Assembly (NCBI GenBank): GCA_937901895.1
Contig: CALGTD010000137.1
Coordinates: 62,001 to 126,000 of the forward strand
Length of the DNA: 64,000 bases
Reading direction: 5' to 3'
Origin: an uncultured Spartobacteria bacterium
Lineage (GTDB): Bacteria; Verrucomicrobiota; Verrucomicrobiia; Chthoniobacterales; JAATET01
Shown here: positions 24,888 to 40,109 of the stretch, one piece after another
Layout: each line of letters starts with the position of its first letter
How positions within the stretch are numbered: position 1 is the stretch's first letter
Position numbers and translations under genes: made by a program
Notes under the pieces: model-generated
The model's input: only the letters and a program-made list of their open reading frames with translations
Told to the model about the DNA's origin: nothing
The model's database searches: none

Positions 24888-25103
24888 ATGCCTACCTACG
24901 TTTACGAGACGGTCAACCGGCCGACCCGTCGCTACGAGATCAAGCAGAGCATGAAGGATGCGGCGTTGCGCGTGCATCCGGAGACGGGCGAGGAGATCCG
25001 GCGCGTGATCACGGGTGGTTACGGCTACATGGCGAAAGGAAAGGGTGCCTCGTCGCCGTCCTCGCATTCCTGCTGCCACGGAAGCTGCGGCTGCGGACAT
25101 TGA
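24888..25103 (+). CDS. FmdB-like small protein with a C-terminal Cys/His cluster
   Basis: 71 residues from MPTYVYETVN, the characteristic start of FmdB/zinc-ribbon proteins (usually MPTYEYxC). The two CxxC knuckles of the typical family are absent; the rest (YEIKQSMKDAALRVHPETG and RRVITGGYG) matches the family's second half. The protein ends with a dense cluster HSCCHGSCGCGH that could bind zinc, copper or iron. The start is chosen by this motif; an ATG 12 codons upstream is less likely. Function unknown. Confidence 0.75.
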   Translation: MPTYVYETVNRPTRRYEIKQSMKDAALRVHPETGEEIRRVITGGYGYMAKGKGASSPSSHSCCHGSCGCGH

Positions 25104-25178
25104 AAATCTGAACTAGGGGCAAAGGGCGCGACCGGCTCCGCGTCGCGTCCTTCATCCGTCTTTCCAAAAAGCGATTTC

Positions 25179-26396
25179 ATGTCCAACCGCCGCGCGCAAC
25201 TCGGGATCATCTTCCTCACGATCCTGATCGACATGATTGGATTTGGAATCGTGATTCCCGTGCTGCCGCTTTACGCGGAGCAGTATGGCGCGACGGCGGT
25301 CCAGAACGGGATGCTGATCGCGGTGTTTTCACTCGCGCAGTTTCTCGCCGCGCCGGTCTGGGGAAAAATCTCCGATCGGGTCGGACGCAAGCCGGTGCTG
25401 TTTGTGAGCATTCTCGGCACTGCGCTGGGGTTCTGGTTGATGGGCGCTGCAACCACCCTGTCGATGCTCTTTGTCGCGCGGCTGATCGACGGAATTGCCG
25501 GCGGAAACATCGGCACTGCACAGGCCTACGTGGCCGATATCTCGACGCCGCAGGAGCGGGCGCGGGCAATGGGTTTGATCGGTGCGGCATTCGGACTCGG
25601 CTTCATGGTCGGACCCGCCATTGGAGGAATCATGGCCGGGAAGTTTGGCTATCACTCGCCCATGTATCTCGCGGCCGGGATGGCGCTCGTAAACGCATTG
25701 GTGGTGCTTGCGATCCTGCCCGAGAGCCTGCCGCCGGAGCGTCGCGGAGAGGGGAGGCGGGAATCCGTCTTCGCCGTTCTCCATCACAGCGACCGCGCGC
25801 TGTATCTGCGAGTCACGGCAACGTATTTCCTGCTGACCATCGGATTCTCGATGATGACGTTCGTTTTCGCGCTGTTTCTGTTCCACCGGTTCGGAATCGA
25901 TTCGCTGGGCACGGGCGTGCTGTTTGCGCTGGTGGGATTCATCGGAGTTGTCATCCAGGGCGGGCTCATCGGCCGGCTGGTAAAGCGATTTGGCGAGGCG
26001 CGCCTGGCGACCTTCGGGGGTGCCATCCTCGCGGCAAGTTTGTTTGGACTGCCGTTCGCAAACGGCTGGCCCCTGCTTCTCGTCTTCAGCATGGGGCTGG
26101 CGATCGGAAACAGCCTCTTCATGCCGACGCTCACCAGCCTTGCGTCCCGCAGTGTAAAGGCCGGGTGGCAGGGACGCGGACTCGGGCTTTTCCAGTCGGC
26201 GGCGTCGCTGGCACGCTGGATCGGTCCCGCGCTCGCGGGCGTGCTGCTGGCGATGGATCTCGGCCGGGCGAAGGAGTTTTACGCCCGCACGCCGCTGTGG
26301 GCCGGCGCGGCGATTGTCGCGGTTTCGGTGATCCTCACCCTGCGTCTGCCGAGGACGGTCGGGCCGGATGCGGCGAAAAATCCCGCGGCCGCCTGA
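25179..26396 (+). CDS. Major facilitator superfamily transporter, Tet/multidrug-exporter type
   Basis: 405 residues with 12 predicted membrane segments. The MFS loop 2-3 motif is clear in GKISDRVGRKPVL, and the antiporter-type motif in helix 5 is suggested by GLIGAAFGLGFMVGPAIGG. The start LGIIFLTILIDMIGFGIVIPVLP is typical of TetA-like drug:proton antiporters. Substrate unknown; a role in antibiotic resistance is not implied. It follows the FmdB-like gene by 75 bases. Confidence 0.9.
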   Translation: MSNRRAQLGIIFLTILIDMIGFGIVIPVLPLYAEQYGATAVQNGMLIAVFSLAQFLAAPVWGKISDRVGRKPVLFVSILGTALGFWLMGAATTLSMLFVARLIDGIAGGNIGTAQAYVADISTPQERARAMGLIGAAFGLGFMVGPAIGGIMAGKFGYHSPMYLAAGMALVNALVVLAILPESLPPERRGEGRRESVFAVLHHSDRALYLRVTATYFLLTIGFSMMTFVFALFLFHRFGIDSLGTGVLFALVGFIGVVIQGGLIGRLVKRFGEARLATFGGAILAASLFGLPFANGWPLLLVFSMGLAIGNSLFMPTLTSLASRSVKAGWQGRGLGLFQSAASLARWIGPALAGVLLAMDLGRAKEFYARTPLWAGAAIVAVSVILTLRLPRTVGPDAAKNPAAA

Positions 26397-26416
26397 GCAT
26401 GGCCGATGTTTTCGCA

Positions 26417-26444
26417 TTGTCACCGTTTCCCGCGTCCCTAGCAT
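26417..26444 (+). promoter_or_regulatory. Predicted promoter of the prs operon
   Basis: TTGTCA (26417-26422) and TAGCAT (26439-26444) separated by 16 bases, about 20 bases upstream of the prs ATG. It would give a short leader. Match is fair, not perfect. Confidence 0.4.
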
Positions 26445-26463
26445 CCTCGGGGCCCGCCAATCC

Positions 26464-27426
26464 ATGTTTCGCACCACGCCCGAATTGAAAGTCTTCACCG
26501 GAACCGCCCATCGCGGCCTCGCCGAAAAAATCTGCTCCTACATCGGCGTGCCGCTTGGCGACGCGCTGGTCAGCACGTTTCCCGACGGCGAGACGTTCGT
26601 GAAAATCAACGAGAACATCCGCGGCCGCGACGTTTTCATCGTCCAGCCAACGTGTCCGCCGACGAACCAGAACCTGATGGAACTGCTGATTCTCGTCGAT
26701 GCGGCGCGGCGCGCGAGTTCGGCGCGAATCACCGCCGTGATTCCGTTCTTCGGCTACGCCAGGCAGGATCGCAAGGACCAGCCCCGAGTGCCCATCACCG
26801 CGAAGCTCGTCGCGAATCTCCTGGTCGCCGCGGGCGTGCAGCGCGTGCTCACGATGGACCTCCACGCGCAGCAGCTCCAGGGGTTCTTCGACATCCCGGT
26901 CGACCATCTCTACGCGCTGCCGGTGCTCATGCAGTATCTGCATTCCAAGCAGCTCGAGAATGTCGTGGTCGTCTCGCCGGACGTCGGTGGCGTGAAGATG
27001 GCGTCGGCTTATGCGCAGGCGCTGGGAGCGAGCCTGGCAATCGTCGTCAAGAAACGCAAATCCGCCACCGAGACCGAGGCGTCCCACGTCATTGGCGACG
27101 TCTACGGCCGGAATGTTTTGATTGTAGACGACCTCACCGAGACCGCCGGCACGATCACCAAGGCGGCGGCCATTCTCCGGGACCGCGGGGCGCAGGAGAT
27201 TTATGCTGGCATTTCGCACGCGGTGTTGACAGATTTGGCGGTTGAGCGATTAAAGAACTCTCCGATCAAGGAGTTGATCACCACCGACAGCACGCCTGTT
27301 CACTCCGGCGCTGTCGGCTGCGTCAAAGTGCTCTCCGTCGCGGAACTGCTGGGCGAGGGCATCCTGCGCATCCATCAGGACGAATCGGTGACCTCGCTTT
27401 TTGAGCTCAAGAAGAAACCCGAATAA
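26464..27426 (+). CDS. prs: Ribose-phosphate pyrophosphokinase
   Basis: Makes PRPP from ribose 5-phosphate and ATP for nucleotide, histidine and tryptophan synthesis. The 320-residue protein starts with LKVFTGTAHRGLAEKIC and has FPDGETFVKINENIRGRDVF, the ATP/Mg region PFFGYARQDRKDQPR, TMDLHAQQLQGFF, and the PRPP-binding loop NVLIVDDLTETAGTI. It heads a run of closely spaced genes (rplY after 6 bases, then pth, rpsF and ssb), so the operon couples nucleotide supply to translation and replication. Confidence 0.97.
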   Translation: MFRTTPELKVFTGTAHRGLAEKICSYIGVPLGDALVSTFPDGETFVKINENIRGRDVFIVQPTCPPTNQNLMELLILVDAARRASSARITAVIPFFGYARQDRKDQPRVPITAKLVANLLVAAGVQRVLTMDLHAQQLQGFFDIPVDHLYALPVLMQYLHSKQLENVVVVSPDVGGVKMASAYAQALGASLAIVVKKRKSATETEASHVIGDVYGRNVLIVDDLTETAGTITKAAAILRDRGAQEIYAGISHAVLTDLAVERLKNSPIKELITTDSTPVHSGAVGCVKVLSVAELLGEGILRIHQDESVTSLFELKKKPE

Positions 27427-27432
27427 ACATTT

Positions 27433-28080
27433 ATGGCCAAGCAAGTGAAACTCTCCGCACGTCCGCGCTCCGAGGCAGGACGCAATGCGGTCAAGAAGGT
27501 CCGCGCCCGTGGCGCCGTGCCGGCAGTGATCTACGGCGCGCACGACGAGCCCGCGAACCTTGAGGTGAATCTCCGCGAAATTGAGGCGGTTCTCGCCCAT
27601 GCGGCGAACGAGCACGTCCTCGTCGATCTCGACATCGCCGACAAGGGCAACAAGCTCGCGATCATCCAGGAAGTCCAGCACCACCCGGTGCGCGGCGACA
27701 TTCTGCATGTTGACTTCCATGCCGTTTCCACCAGCGAGACCGTGCAGTCCGAAGTGCCGATCGAAGCGACCGGCGAGTCCACCGGCGTGAAGAACTACGG
27801 CGGCATCCTGCAGCAGCAGGTTCGCTCGCTCCAGATCGAGTGTCTCCCGCAGAATCTTCCCGACGTGCTCGTGGTCGACGTTTCCGCCCTCGGGGTGGGC
27901 GACTCGCTGCACGTGAAGGATCTTCCTCTTCCGGAGGGTGTCACCGCCCTTGCGGATCCCGACATCACCGTCTTCATCGTCTCGGAGCCGAATGTGAGCA
28001 CCGAGAGCGATGCGGCTTCCCCGGTGACGGCGCCGGAGGTCATCAACGAGAAGAAGCCCGAGGCCGAGGGCGCGAAGTAG
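27433..28080 (+). CDS. rplY: 50S ribosomal protein L25/general stress protein Ctc
   Basis: 215-residue long form (TL5/Ctc type): an N-terminal L25 beta-barrel that binds 5S rRNA (LSARPRSEAGRNAVKKVRARG and HHPVRGDILHVDFHAV) plus a C-terminal beta domain (about 100-195, with ECLPQNLPDVLVVDVSALGVGDSLHV). The acidic C-terminal tail is common in Ctc. It lies in the conserved prs-rplY-pth order. Confidence 0.95.
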   Translation: MAKQVKLSARPRSEAGRNAVKKVRARGAVPAVIYGAHDEPANLEVNLREIEAVLAHAANEHVLVDLDIADKGNKLAIIQEVQHHPVRGDILHVDFHAVSTSETVQSEVPIEATGESTGVKNYGGILQQQVRSLQIECLPQNLPDVLVVDVSALGVGDSLHVKDLPLPEGVTALADPDITVFIVSEPNVSTESDAASPVTAPEVINEKKPEAEGAK

Positions 28081-28092
28081 CGCCCGCAGCGG

Positions 28093-28671
28093 ATGGAGGA
28101 ACCCTGTTTCCGCCTGGTGGCCGGACTCGGAAACCCTGGCAGGGAATATGATCGCACGCGACATAACGTGGGGTTCCTCGTCGCCGACGTGCTCGCGCGT
28201 CGCGCCGGATCTGCGTTCACGCACGAAACACGCTGGAACGCAGACACCGCGAAGGCCGGGTCCGTCACGCTGATGAAGCCGATGACGTTCATGAACCTGA
28301 GCGGCGAATCCGTCGGCGCGTTCTCGCGTTTCTTCAAGATCGAGCCGTCGCAGGTCCTCGTCGTCCTCGACGACGTCGCGCTGCCCTTCGGCCGGCTGAG
28401 ACTGCGCAAATCCGGCAGCGCCGGCGGGCACAACGGGCTGGACTCCGTGATTGAGCATCTGGGGTCCACCGGGGTTCCGAGATTGCGCGTCGGCATCGGC
28501 GGGCCGCGGGGTTCGCTCACCGGCCATGTGCTCGGAAAATTTTCCGCGGAAGAGCAGGAAATGCTCGATCGCACCGTGGAGTCCGCCGCCGACGCGGTGG
28601 AATTCGCGATCTCCGGTGGCATCGACGCCGCCATGAATCGATTCAATTCCAACGAACCACTACATCCATGA
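28093..28671 (+). CDS. pth: Peptidyl-tRNA hydrolase
   Basis: Releases tRNA from peptidyl-tRNA lost from the ribosome. The 192-residue protein has GLGNPGREYDRTRHNVGF with the catalytic His24, KPMTFMNLSGESVG, the catalytic Asp region VLDDVALPFGRLRLR, and GSAGGHNGLDSVIEHLG. It follows rplY by 12 bases and overlaps rpsF as ATGA. Confidence 0.97.
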   Translation: MEEPCFRLVAGLGNPGREYDRTRHNVGFLVADVLARRAGSAFTHETRWNADTAKAGSVTLMKPMTFMNLSGESVGAFSRFFKIEPSQVLVVLDDVALPFGRLRLRKSGSAGGHNGLDSVIEHLGSTGVPRLRVGIGGPRGSLTGHVLGKFSAEEQEMLDRTVESAADAVEFAISGGIDAAMNRFNSNEPLHP

Positions 28672-28976
28672 AAAAACGATATGAAGCCCTGCTCGCGTTG
28701 AATACGCGCGGCAAGGAGGACAGCGCCAAGGACATCATCGAGCGTCTCGAGAAGGAGTTCACCGCCGACGGCATCACGGTCGAGCAGGTGCAGCGCCTCG
28801 AGCGCCGCGAGTTCGCATATCCGCACAACCACGAGAAGGCCGGCTACTACGTGAATTTCATCATCGCGGTCGAGCCTGAGAAGCTCGACAAACTTCGCGC
28901 GAAGTTGAAGCTCGACGCGGACGTAATGCTGCAAAATTATCTTGCCCTGCCGGCGGCCAAGGCTGCCGCGGCCTGA
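28668..28976 (+). CDS. rpsF: 30S ribosomal protein S6
   Basis: 102 residues: KKRYEALLALNTRGKEDSAK at the start, RREFAYPHNHEKAGYYVNF in the middle and a short tail. ATGA overlap with pth. Followed by ssb 19 bases later; rpsF-ssb pairing is frequent in bacteria, though rpsR, often third, is absent here. Confidence 0.96.
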   Translation: MKKRYEALLALNTRGKEDSAKDIIERLEKEFTADGITVEQVQRLERREFAYPHNHEKAGYYVNFIIAVEPEKLDKLRAKLKLDADVMLQNYLALPAAKAAAA

Positions 28977-28995
28977 TCCTTCAACCCCTGGCACC

Positions 28996-29451
28996 ATGGC
29001 AAACGTCAACAAGGTCATCCTCATCGGGAACGTCACACGGGACCCCGAAATCAAATACACGCCGAAAGGCACGGCGGTGACCGATGTTGGTCTCGCGGTG
29101 AACCGCTTCATCCCTGCGTCGGATGGCGGTGAACGGCGCGAGGAGACGACGTTCATCGACGTCACGCTGTGGGGCCGGCAGGCGGAGATCGCCGGCGAAT
29201 ATGTGAAAAAGGGCCGGCCGGTCTACATCGAAGGCCGGCTGCAGATGGACACCTGGGACGACAAGCAGACGGGCCAGAAGCGCTCGAAGCTGCGGGTCGT
29301 CTGCGAAAATCTCCAGCTCCTCGGTTCCCGCGATGGCGGAGGTGGTGGCGGTCGGTCGAGCTACGAGGACGATGCTCCTCCGGCGTCCCGTTCGCGCTCC
29401 TCACATTCCGCTCCGCCGTCCGAACCGGAGGACGATGACATTCCGTTTTAA
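28996..29451 (+). CDS. ssb: Single-stranded DNA-binding protein
   Basis: 151 residues. OB-fold domain about 1-110 (NKVILIGNVTRDPEIKYTPKG, FIDVTLWGRQAEIAGEYVKKG). A Gly-rich and Ser-rich linker follows, and the acidic tip ends EDDDIPF, which recruits partner proteins. The start before ANVNKVILIG is preferred over an upstream ATG. Confidence 0.97.
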   Translation: MANVNKVILIGNVTRDPEIKYTPKGTAVTDVGLAVNRFIPASDGGERREETTFIDVTLWGRQAEIAGEYVKKGRPVYIEGRLQMDTWDDKQTGQKRSKLRVVCENLQLLGSRDGGGGGGRSSYEDDAPPASRSRSSHSAPPSEPEDDDIPF

Positions 29452-29457
29452 TCGATC

Positions 29458-29973
29458 ATGACCGATTCCCCCGCTCGCACCTGGGAAGGCACCCTGGCCT
29501 TTCTGACCCTCCGCATCTGGCTTGGCATCCGCTGTCTCGTTGCCGGCCTTGAAAAATGGGCGGGGTCGACCACCGTCAAACAGCCGTTGCTCGATGAGTT
29601 TGGCGAGCCCGACATCAGTGGTGCGATGGTCGAGGTGAAGCAGAAGGTCTACGCGCTCGAACACTACCAGGGAATTCCCGAGGCGCTCATCGCGAAGTTC
29701 AAGGCCGAGCCGCTGCTCCCGGACTTTGCCCTCGGTATTTACGGCACCGTGCTCGGACCAATGCTTGTGCTGCTCGGTGTCACGCTGCTGCTTGGCATTC
29801 TCCCGCGCGTGAGCCTGTTTCTGACGGGCCTCGTGTTCACGTCCCTCACCGTCGGGCTCATGCTCATCAAGGCGGACGACGGCGTGGCATGGCTCGGCAT
29901 TCACATCGCGCTTGTCGCGATGGCGCTCGCGCTCGTCCGGCAGAACCGCTTCGCGCTGTTCAACCGTTTTTAA
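29458..29973 (+). CDS. DoxX-like integral membrane protein
   Basis: 171 residues with about four hydrophobic segments (about 15-35, 92-112, 117-137 and 142-162) and the short motif LEKWAGS after the first helix, as in DoxX/DoxD-like proteins. A soluble insert (about 38-88) follows the first helix. The role is unknown: some DoxX proteins take part in thiosulfate oxidation or redox stress responses, but no partner genes are here. It follows ssb by 6 bases and may be the last gene of the prs operon. Confidence 0.7.
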   Translation: MTDSPARTWEGTLAFLTLRIWLGIRCLVAGLEKWAGSTTVKQPLLDEFGEPDISGAMVEVKQKVYALEHYQGIPEALIAKFKAEPLLPDFALGIYGTVLGPMLVLLGVTLLLGILPRVSLFLTGLVFTSLTVGLMLIKADDGVAWLGIHIALVAMALALVRQNRFALFNRF

Positions 29974-30131
29974 TTCCTTTTTGCCCGTCATCTGCGGGCG
30001 ATACGAAGGTTGCGGTCCTCCCTCTCGGGTGGTAGCGTTTCGCCCCCCGGTGGAATGGAAGCTGCTCCCAAGCAGGGTGCTGCCAGTCCCGACCGCCGGG
30101 ATCTGCCTTCAACCATTAGAGAAAATTCCGA

Positions 30132-34814
<4,683 letters not shown>

Positions 34815-34818
34815 AAAT

Positions 34819-34871
34819 GTTCCGCTTCGCCTTCCCTCCCTCTTCTGTTAGAGAGGGAGGGAGCGTCGGAA
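34819..34871 (+). other. Large stem-loop between gltB and radC
   Basis: An 11-base-pair perfect inner stem (TCCCTCCCTCT and AGAGGGAGGGA) with an 8-base loop lies inside an outer inverted repeat GTTCCG/CGGAAC. No T-tract follows, so it may attenuate, stabilise or act as a weak terminator for gltB rather than as a canonical terminator. Confidence 0.6.
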
Positions 34872-34891
34872 CTTAAAACGGGGGGGATGTG

Positions 34892-35590
34892 ATGCGAACG
34901 GCGAGGATCCAGGAAATTCCAGAGCCGGACCGTCCCCGGGAGAAGCTGACCACCCGCGGTGCGGGGAGCCTTACGGACGCGGAGTTGCTCGCCATTTTTC
35001 TTCGCACCGGCACTCGCGAACGCAATGCGATCGAGGTTGCGCAGGAGGTGCTTCAAGCGCGCGGGGATCTTTTCGCACTATCCCGTTGCTCGGTGCGCGA
35101 GCTGGTGAATTCCGCCAAGGGAATCGGTCCCGCGAAAGCGGCGGAACTTGCGGCTGTCTTTGAGGTTGGCAAACGACTCGCCCGTGGAACGTCAAGCCGT
35201 CCCGCGCTTGAGACGCCCGAGGCGGTCCACGATCTCGTGGCGCCGGAGATGTGGGCGCTCGATCGCGAGCGGCTGGAGGTGCTTCTCGTCAATACCCGCC
35301 ATCGCCTGATCTGGCGCGAGGTGGTTTCCGTCGGCTCGATCAACGAGAGCATCGCGCACCCGCGCGAAATTCTCCGGCCGGCACTCATTCACTCGGCCTA
35401 CGGATTTTTCCTCGTGCACAATCACCCGTCGGGAGATCCTACGCCCAGCGATGCCGACCGGCGTCTCACCCGCCGGATACGCGAGGCTGCGGACCTGCTG
35501 CAGGTAAATCTGATCGATCACATCATCGTCGGCTCGCCCGGGGAGGGACGAGCCGCGTATCACAGCTTCCGCGCCGCGGGCGCGCTGTAA
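34892..35590 (+). CDS. radC: RadC family protein (JAB/MPN metalloprotease-like)
   Basis: 232 residues. A helix-hairpin-helix region (NSAKGIGPAKAAELAAVFEVGKR) precedes the MPN domain, whose JAMM motif is intact in VHNHPSGDPTPSDAD. The biochemical role is unsettled despite the name; a role in DNA repair is not established. ATG at 34892 preferred over GTG 3 bases upstream. Confidence 0.92.
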   Translation: MRTARIQEIPEPDRPREKLTTRGAGSLTDAELLAIFLRTGTRERNAIEVAQEVLQARGDLFALSRCSVRELVNSAKGIGPAKAAELAAVFEVGKRLARGTSSRPALETPEAVHDLVAPEMWALDRERLEVLLVNTRHRLIWREVVSVGSINESIAHPREILRPALIHSAYGFFLVHNHPSGDPTPSDADRRLTRRIREAADLLQVNLIDHIIVGSPGEGRAAYHSFRAAGAL

Positions 35591-35612
35591 CGGGCGCGGC
35601 CCGTCGTCAAAA

Positions 35613-36830
35613 TCAGCGCGCCAGTCGCGCCGCCGCCGACTGGGCTTCCAAATGAACGTCCCGCACGCTGACCCCCGCGCTCTCCGCGACGGAGCGGCAG
35701 GATTCAAACTCCGGTGATGCCTGGACGAGTTCTCCGCCCAGCCAGCCACGCTTGACCTCGACCGGGCCGTGGGACGTGTCCACGGTGACCATTTCGCGAC
35801 GGAGCTTCAGCCGCTCGCAGGTGTGCATGCGGACACCGAATGCGCTGGTTTCCCGGAGAATGGCGCGTGCGAACTCCTCCGCCCGGGAAGGTTCCGCGAG
35901 GACGGTCAGCTGAAACGCGGGACGCCCTTTCTTCATCACGATGGGTGTCACGAAAACATCGAGAGCTCCCGCGGCAAGCAGGCGTTCCGTGGCTGCGGCG
36001 AGCAGTTCCGGGGGAAGGTCGTCGATATTGCTCTCGATCGCGACGACGGCATCCCGTTCCCCATCGGAATCCGTGATTCCCAACACGGCCCGGAGAACGT
36101 TGGGGTAACCTTCCGGATTGCGGGAGCCTGCACCGTAACCGATGCGCTCGATGGCGAGCGCCGGCATCGCACCAAACGATTCCGCAAACTCCGCGAGGAG
36201 CGCCGCCCCGGTCGGCGTGATGCGTTCGCCGGGTTCGTCGATCTGGCTCAAGGGAATGCCTGCGAGAATTTCGAGCGTCGCCGGGGCGGGAAGGGGAAAT
36301 CGCCCGTGTGCGCAGTCGACGAAGCCGGTTCCCTCAGCAAGGGACGAGCAAAGAATCCGGGGTTTCCCGAGAGCCTCGATGCCGGCGCAGAATGCGACGA
36401 TGTCCACGATCGAGTCCACTGCGCCCACCTCGTGAAAATGGATCTGCTCCGGCGGCAGACCGTGAACCTTTCCTTCCGCGATGGCAATTCGATGAAAGAC
36501 AGCGATGGCTCGCTCTTTTACGAATGCGGAGAGGGCACTTCCTTCGATCAGCTTCCGGATCGCCGTGAATGACCGGCCGTGCTCGTGATCGTGGGAATGG
36601 GCATGATGGGCGGCCGGGGAATGGGCGTGATCATGCACATGAACGTCGAACTTCACCGCGTCGATGCCTCTTCGCGATTGGCGGGAGACATGCAGGTGGA
36701 ATTCGTCCTCCATTCGCAACGGGGAAAGCGCCTCATCGAGTGTGTCCCGGGAAATCCCGAGATCACAAAGGGCTCCGACCGCCATGTCGCCGCTGATGCC
36801 AGAGAAGCAATCTAGAAAGAGAGTGCGCAT
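35613..36830 (-). CDS. larC: Nickel pincer cofactor biosynthesis protein LarC
   Basis: Inserts nickel into the pyridinium dithiocarboxylate precursor to make the nickel-pincer nucleotide of lactate racemase and related enzymes. The 405-residue protein has the family start TLFLDCFSGISGDM and the region EQIHFHEVGAVDSIVDI, followed by RITPTGAALLAEF. A His-rich insert (about residues 64-85, 10 His) could hold nickel. The two halves (LarC1 and LarC2) are in one frame, without the programmed frameshift seen in some species. No larA, larB or larE gene is in this window. It is divergent from the C39-like gene. Confidence 0.92.
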   Translation of the reverse strand: MRTLFLDCFSGISGDMAVGALCDLGISRDTLDEALSPLRMEDEFHLHVSRQSRRGIDAVKFDVHVHDHAHSPAAHHAHSHDHEHGRSFTAIRKLIEGSALSAFVKERAIAVFHRIAIAEGKVHGLPPEQIHFHEVGAVDSIVDIVAFCAGIEALGKPRILCSSLAEGTGFVDCAHGRFPLPAPATLEILAGIPLSQIDEPGERITPTGAALLAEFAESFGAMPALAIERIGYGAGSRNPEGYPNVLRAVLGITDSDGERDAVVAIESNIDDLPPELLAAATERLLAAGALDVFVTPIVMKKGRPAFQLTVLAEPSRAEEFARAILRETSAFGVRMHTCERLKLRREMVTVDTSHGPVEVKRGWLGGELVQASPEFESCRSVAESAGVSVRDVHLEAQSAAARLAR

Positions 36831-36861
36831 CGGAGAAGTCAATGGGTAGAATTTCGGGACG

Positions 36862-38088
36862 ATGACATACCGTTCCCTCGTCGGCAACGCTGCCGCGGCC
36901 GTCATTTTTGCGATGGCGTTTCACACCCATGCGGTTGAGTTTTCGGAATTGAACGAAACATTCGGCATCCCGATTTGGGCGGACGCGAACTTGTGGGACG
37001 ACAGGGATGTCGAGGTCGCCCAGCGGCTGCAGTGGCCGCCGGAGAGCCGCACGACGTCGGACTCCAGCTTCCGGATTTACACGAAGTCCGACACGCGGGT
37101 GCTCGGCACGCGGCCGTTCTCCATGGTGATGCATGGGAGTGAAGGAAGTCCGGACCAAATCTCGATGGTGTTTGCAAACAAGGGGGATTCCTCCGGGCCG
37201 GACGAACACGGGAGACCCGTGGATTTCAACCGTCTGATCGCAGCTGACACCCGCGCAATCACGGATCGGCTGACCGCGTTGCTCGGCCCGCCCGGCATCG
37301 ACAAGTTTGGACAGGGGCAGGGAACCTCCGAGCGGGTCAGTCGCTGGGACTGGAACGGACATACCATTCTCCTGGCTGCTCCGCGTGGAGAGTATGTCGC
37401 GGTGCGCATTGTGCCCACCTCGGCGGCGGATCAGGAGACCGTCACAAAGCTTTCGGATGCGGAGCTTCGCGAAAAATTGAAGGCCCGGATCATCCGGCGG
37501 GACAACGGCGACGTTTTGCTGGGCGACATCCCGATGGTGGACCAGGGACCGAAGGGATATTGCGTGCCGGCGACGTGGGAGCGGGCTCTTCGCTACATGG
37601 GCGTGCCGGCGGACATGTATGTGCTTGCGATGGCTGGCCAGACCAAGGCGGGCGGAGGAACGAATACGACGCGAATGGCCGGTGGGGCGAGCAATCTCCT
37701 TCAGCGTCACGGTCGGAGACTGGTGACGACCGGCGGCCGCGTCAGCGTTCGCTCGGTTGCCCGGATCATTGACGAGGGACTGCCGATTCTCTGGCGGATG
37801 CGGGTGGAAAGGGAGACGGACCGTGCCGTCTCCGAACGATCCGCCCTCCGTCGGAAGGCCACCGACTGGGACGAATACAAGGAGTCGCTCAAGCCGGTGC
37901 GACGGGAGGCGCGAAAGATCAAGACCGATCCGGATAATGGCCATGTCTGCATGATCATTGGCTACAATGCCGACACGCAGGAGCTGGCGATTTCGGATTC
38001 GTGGGGACCCGCCTATGCCGAGCGCTGGATCACGATCGAGGAGGCGGAGGCCATTGATCAGCGCGAGTTCATGATCGTGAATTGGTAG
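36862..38088 (+). CDS. Secreted C39/papain-like cysteine peptidase domain protein
   Basis: 408 residues. A signal peptide (SLVGNAAAAVIFAMAFHTHA) is followed by a domain of unknown function (about 25-205) and a C39-like peptidase domain with catalytic-type Cys234 in VDQGPKGYCVPATWERALRY, His361 in NGHVCMIIGYN and the SDSWG segment of papain-fold enzymes. It lacks an ABC transporter fusion, so it is not a bacteriocin exporter. Substrate unknown: it could be a peptidase or a transglutaminase-like enzyme. It stands alone between larC and speA. Confidence 0.75.
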   Translation: MTYRSLVGNAAAAVIFAMAFHTHAVEFSELNETFGIPIWADANLWDDRDVEVAQRLQWPPESRTTSDSSFRIYTKSDTRVLGTRPFSMVMHGSEGSPDQISMVFANKGDSSGPDEHGRPVDFNRLIAADTRAITDRLTALLGPPGIDKFGQGQGTSERVSRWDWNGHTILLAAPRGEYVAVRIVPTSAADQETVTKLSDAELREKLKARIIRRDNGDVLLGDIPMVDQGPKGYCVPATWERALRYMGVPADMYVLAMAGQTKAGGGTNTTRMAGGASNLLQRHGRRLVTTGGRVSVRSVARIIDEGLPILWRMRVERETDRAVSERSALRRKATDWDEYKESLKPVRREARKIKTDPDNGHVCMIIGYNADTQELAISDSWGPAYAERWITIEEAEAIDQREFMIVNW

Positions 38089-38185
38089 CGAATTCGAGGT
38101 TCATTCGTGCCACCCTTTCGGGGCTGTGAAAAAAATCGAAAGTGCAGTGGATTTCCGGCGTGGGGTTGATTAACTGACGCGCTCC

Positions 38186-40108
<1,923 letters not shown>

Positions 40109-40109
40109 C

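Noticed and set aside
29974..30131. Possible riboswitch in the gltB leader (hairpins CTGCT/AGCAG and CCCG/CGGG, and an AGTC...CTGCC segment like the end of a cobalamin riboswitch)
   Set aside because: The B12 box and the conserved core are absent, and a cobalamin switch before gltB is unexpected. A covariance-model search would settle it.
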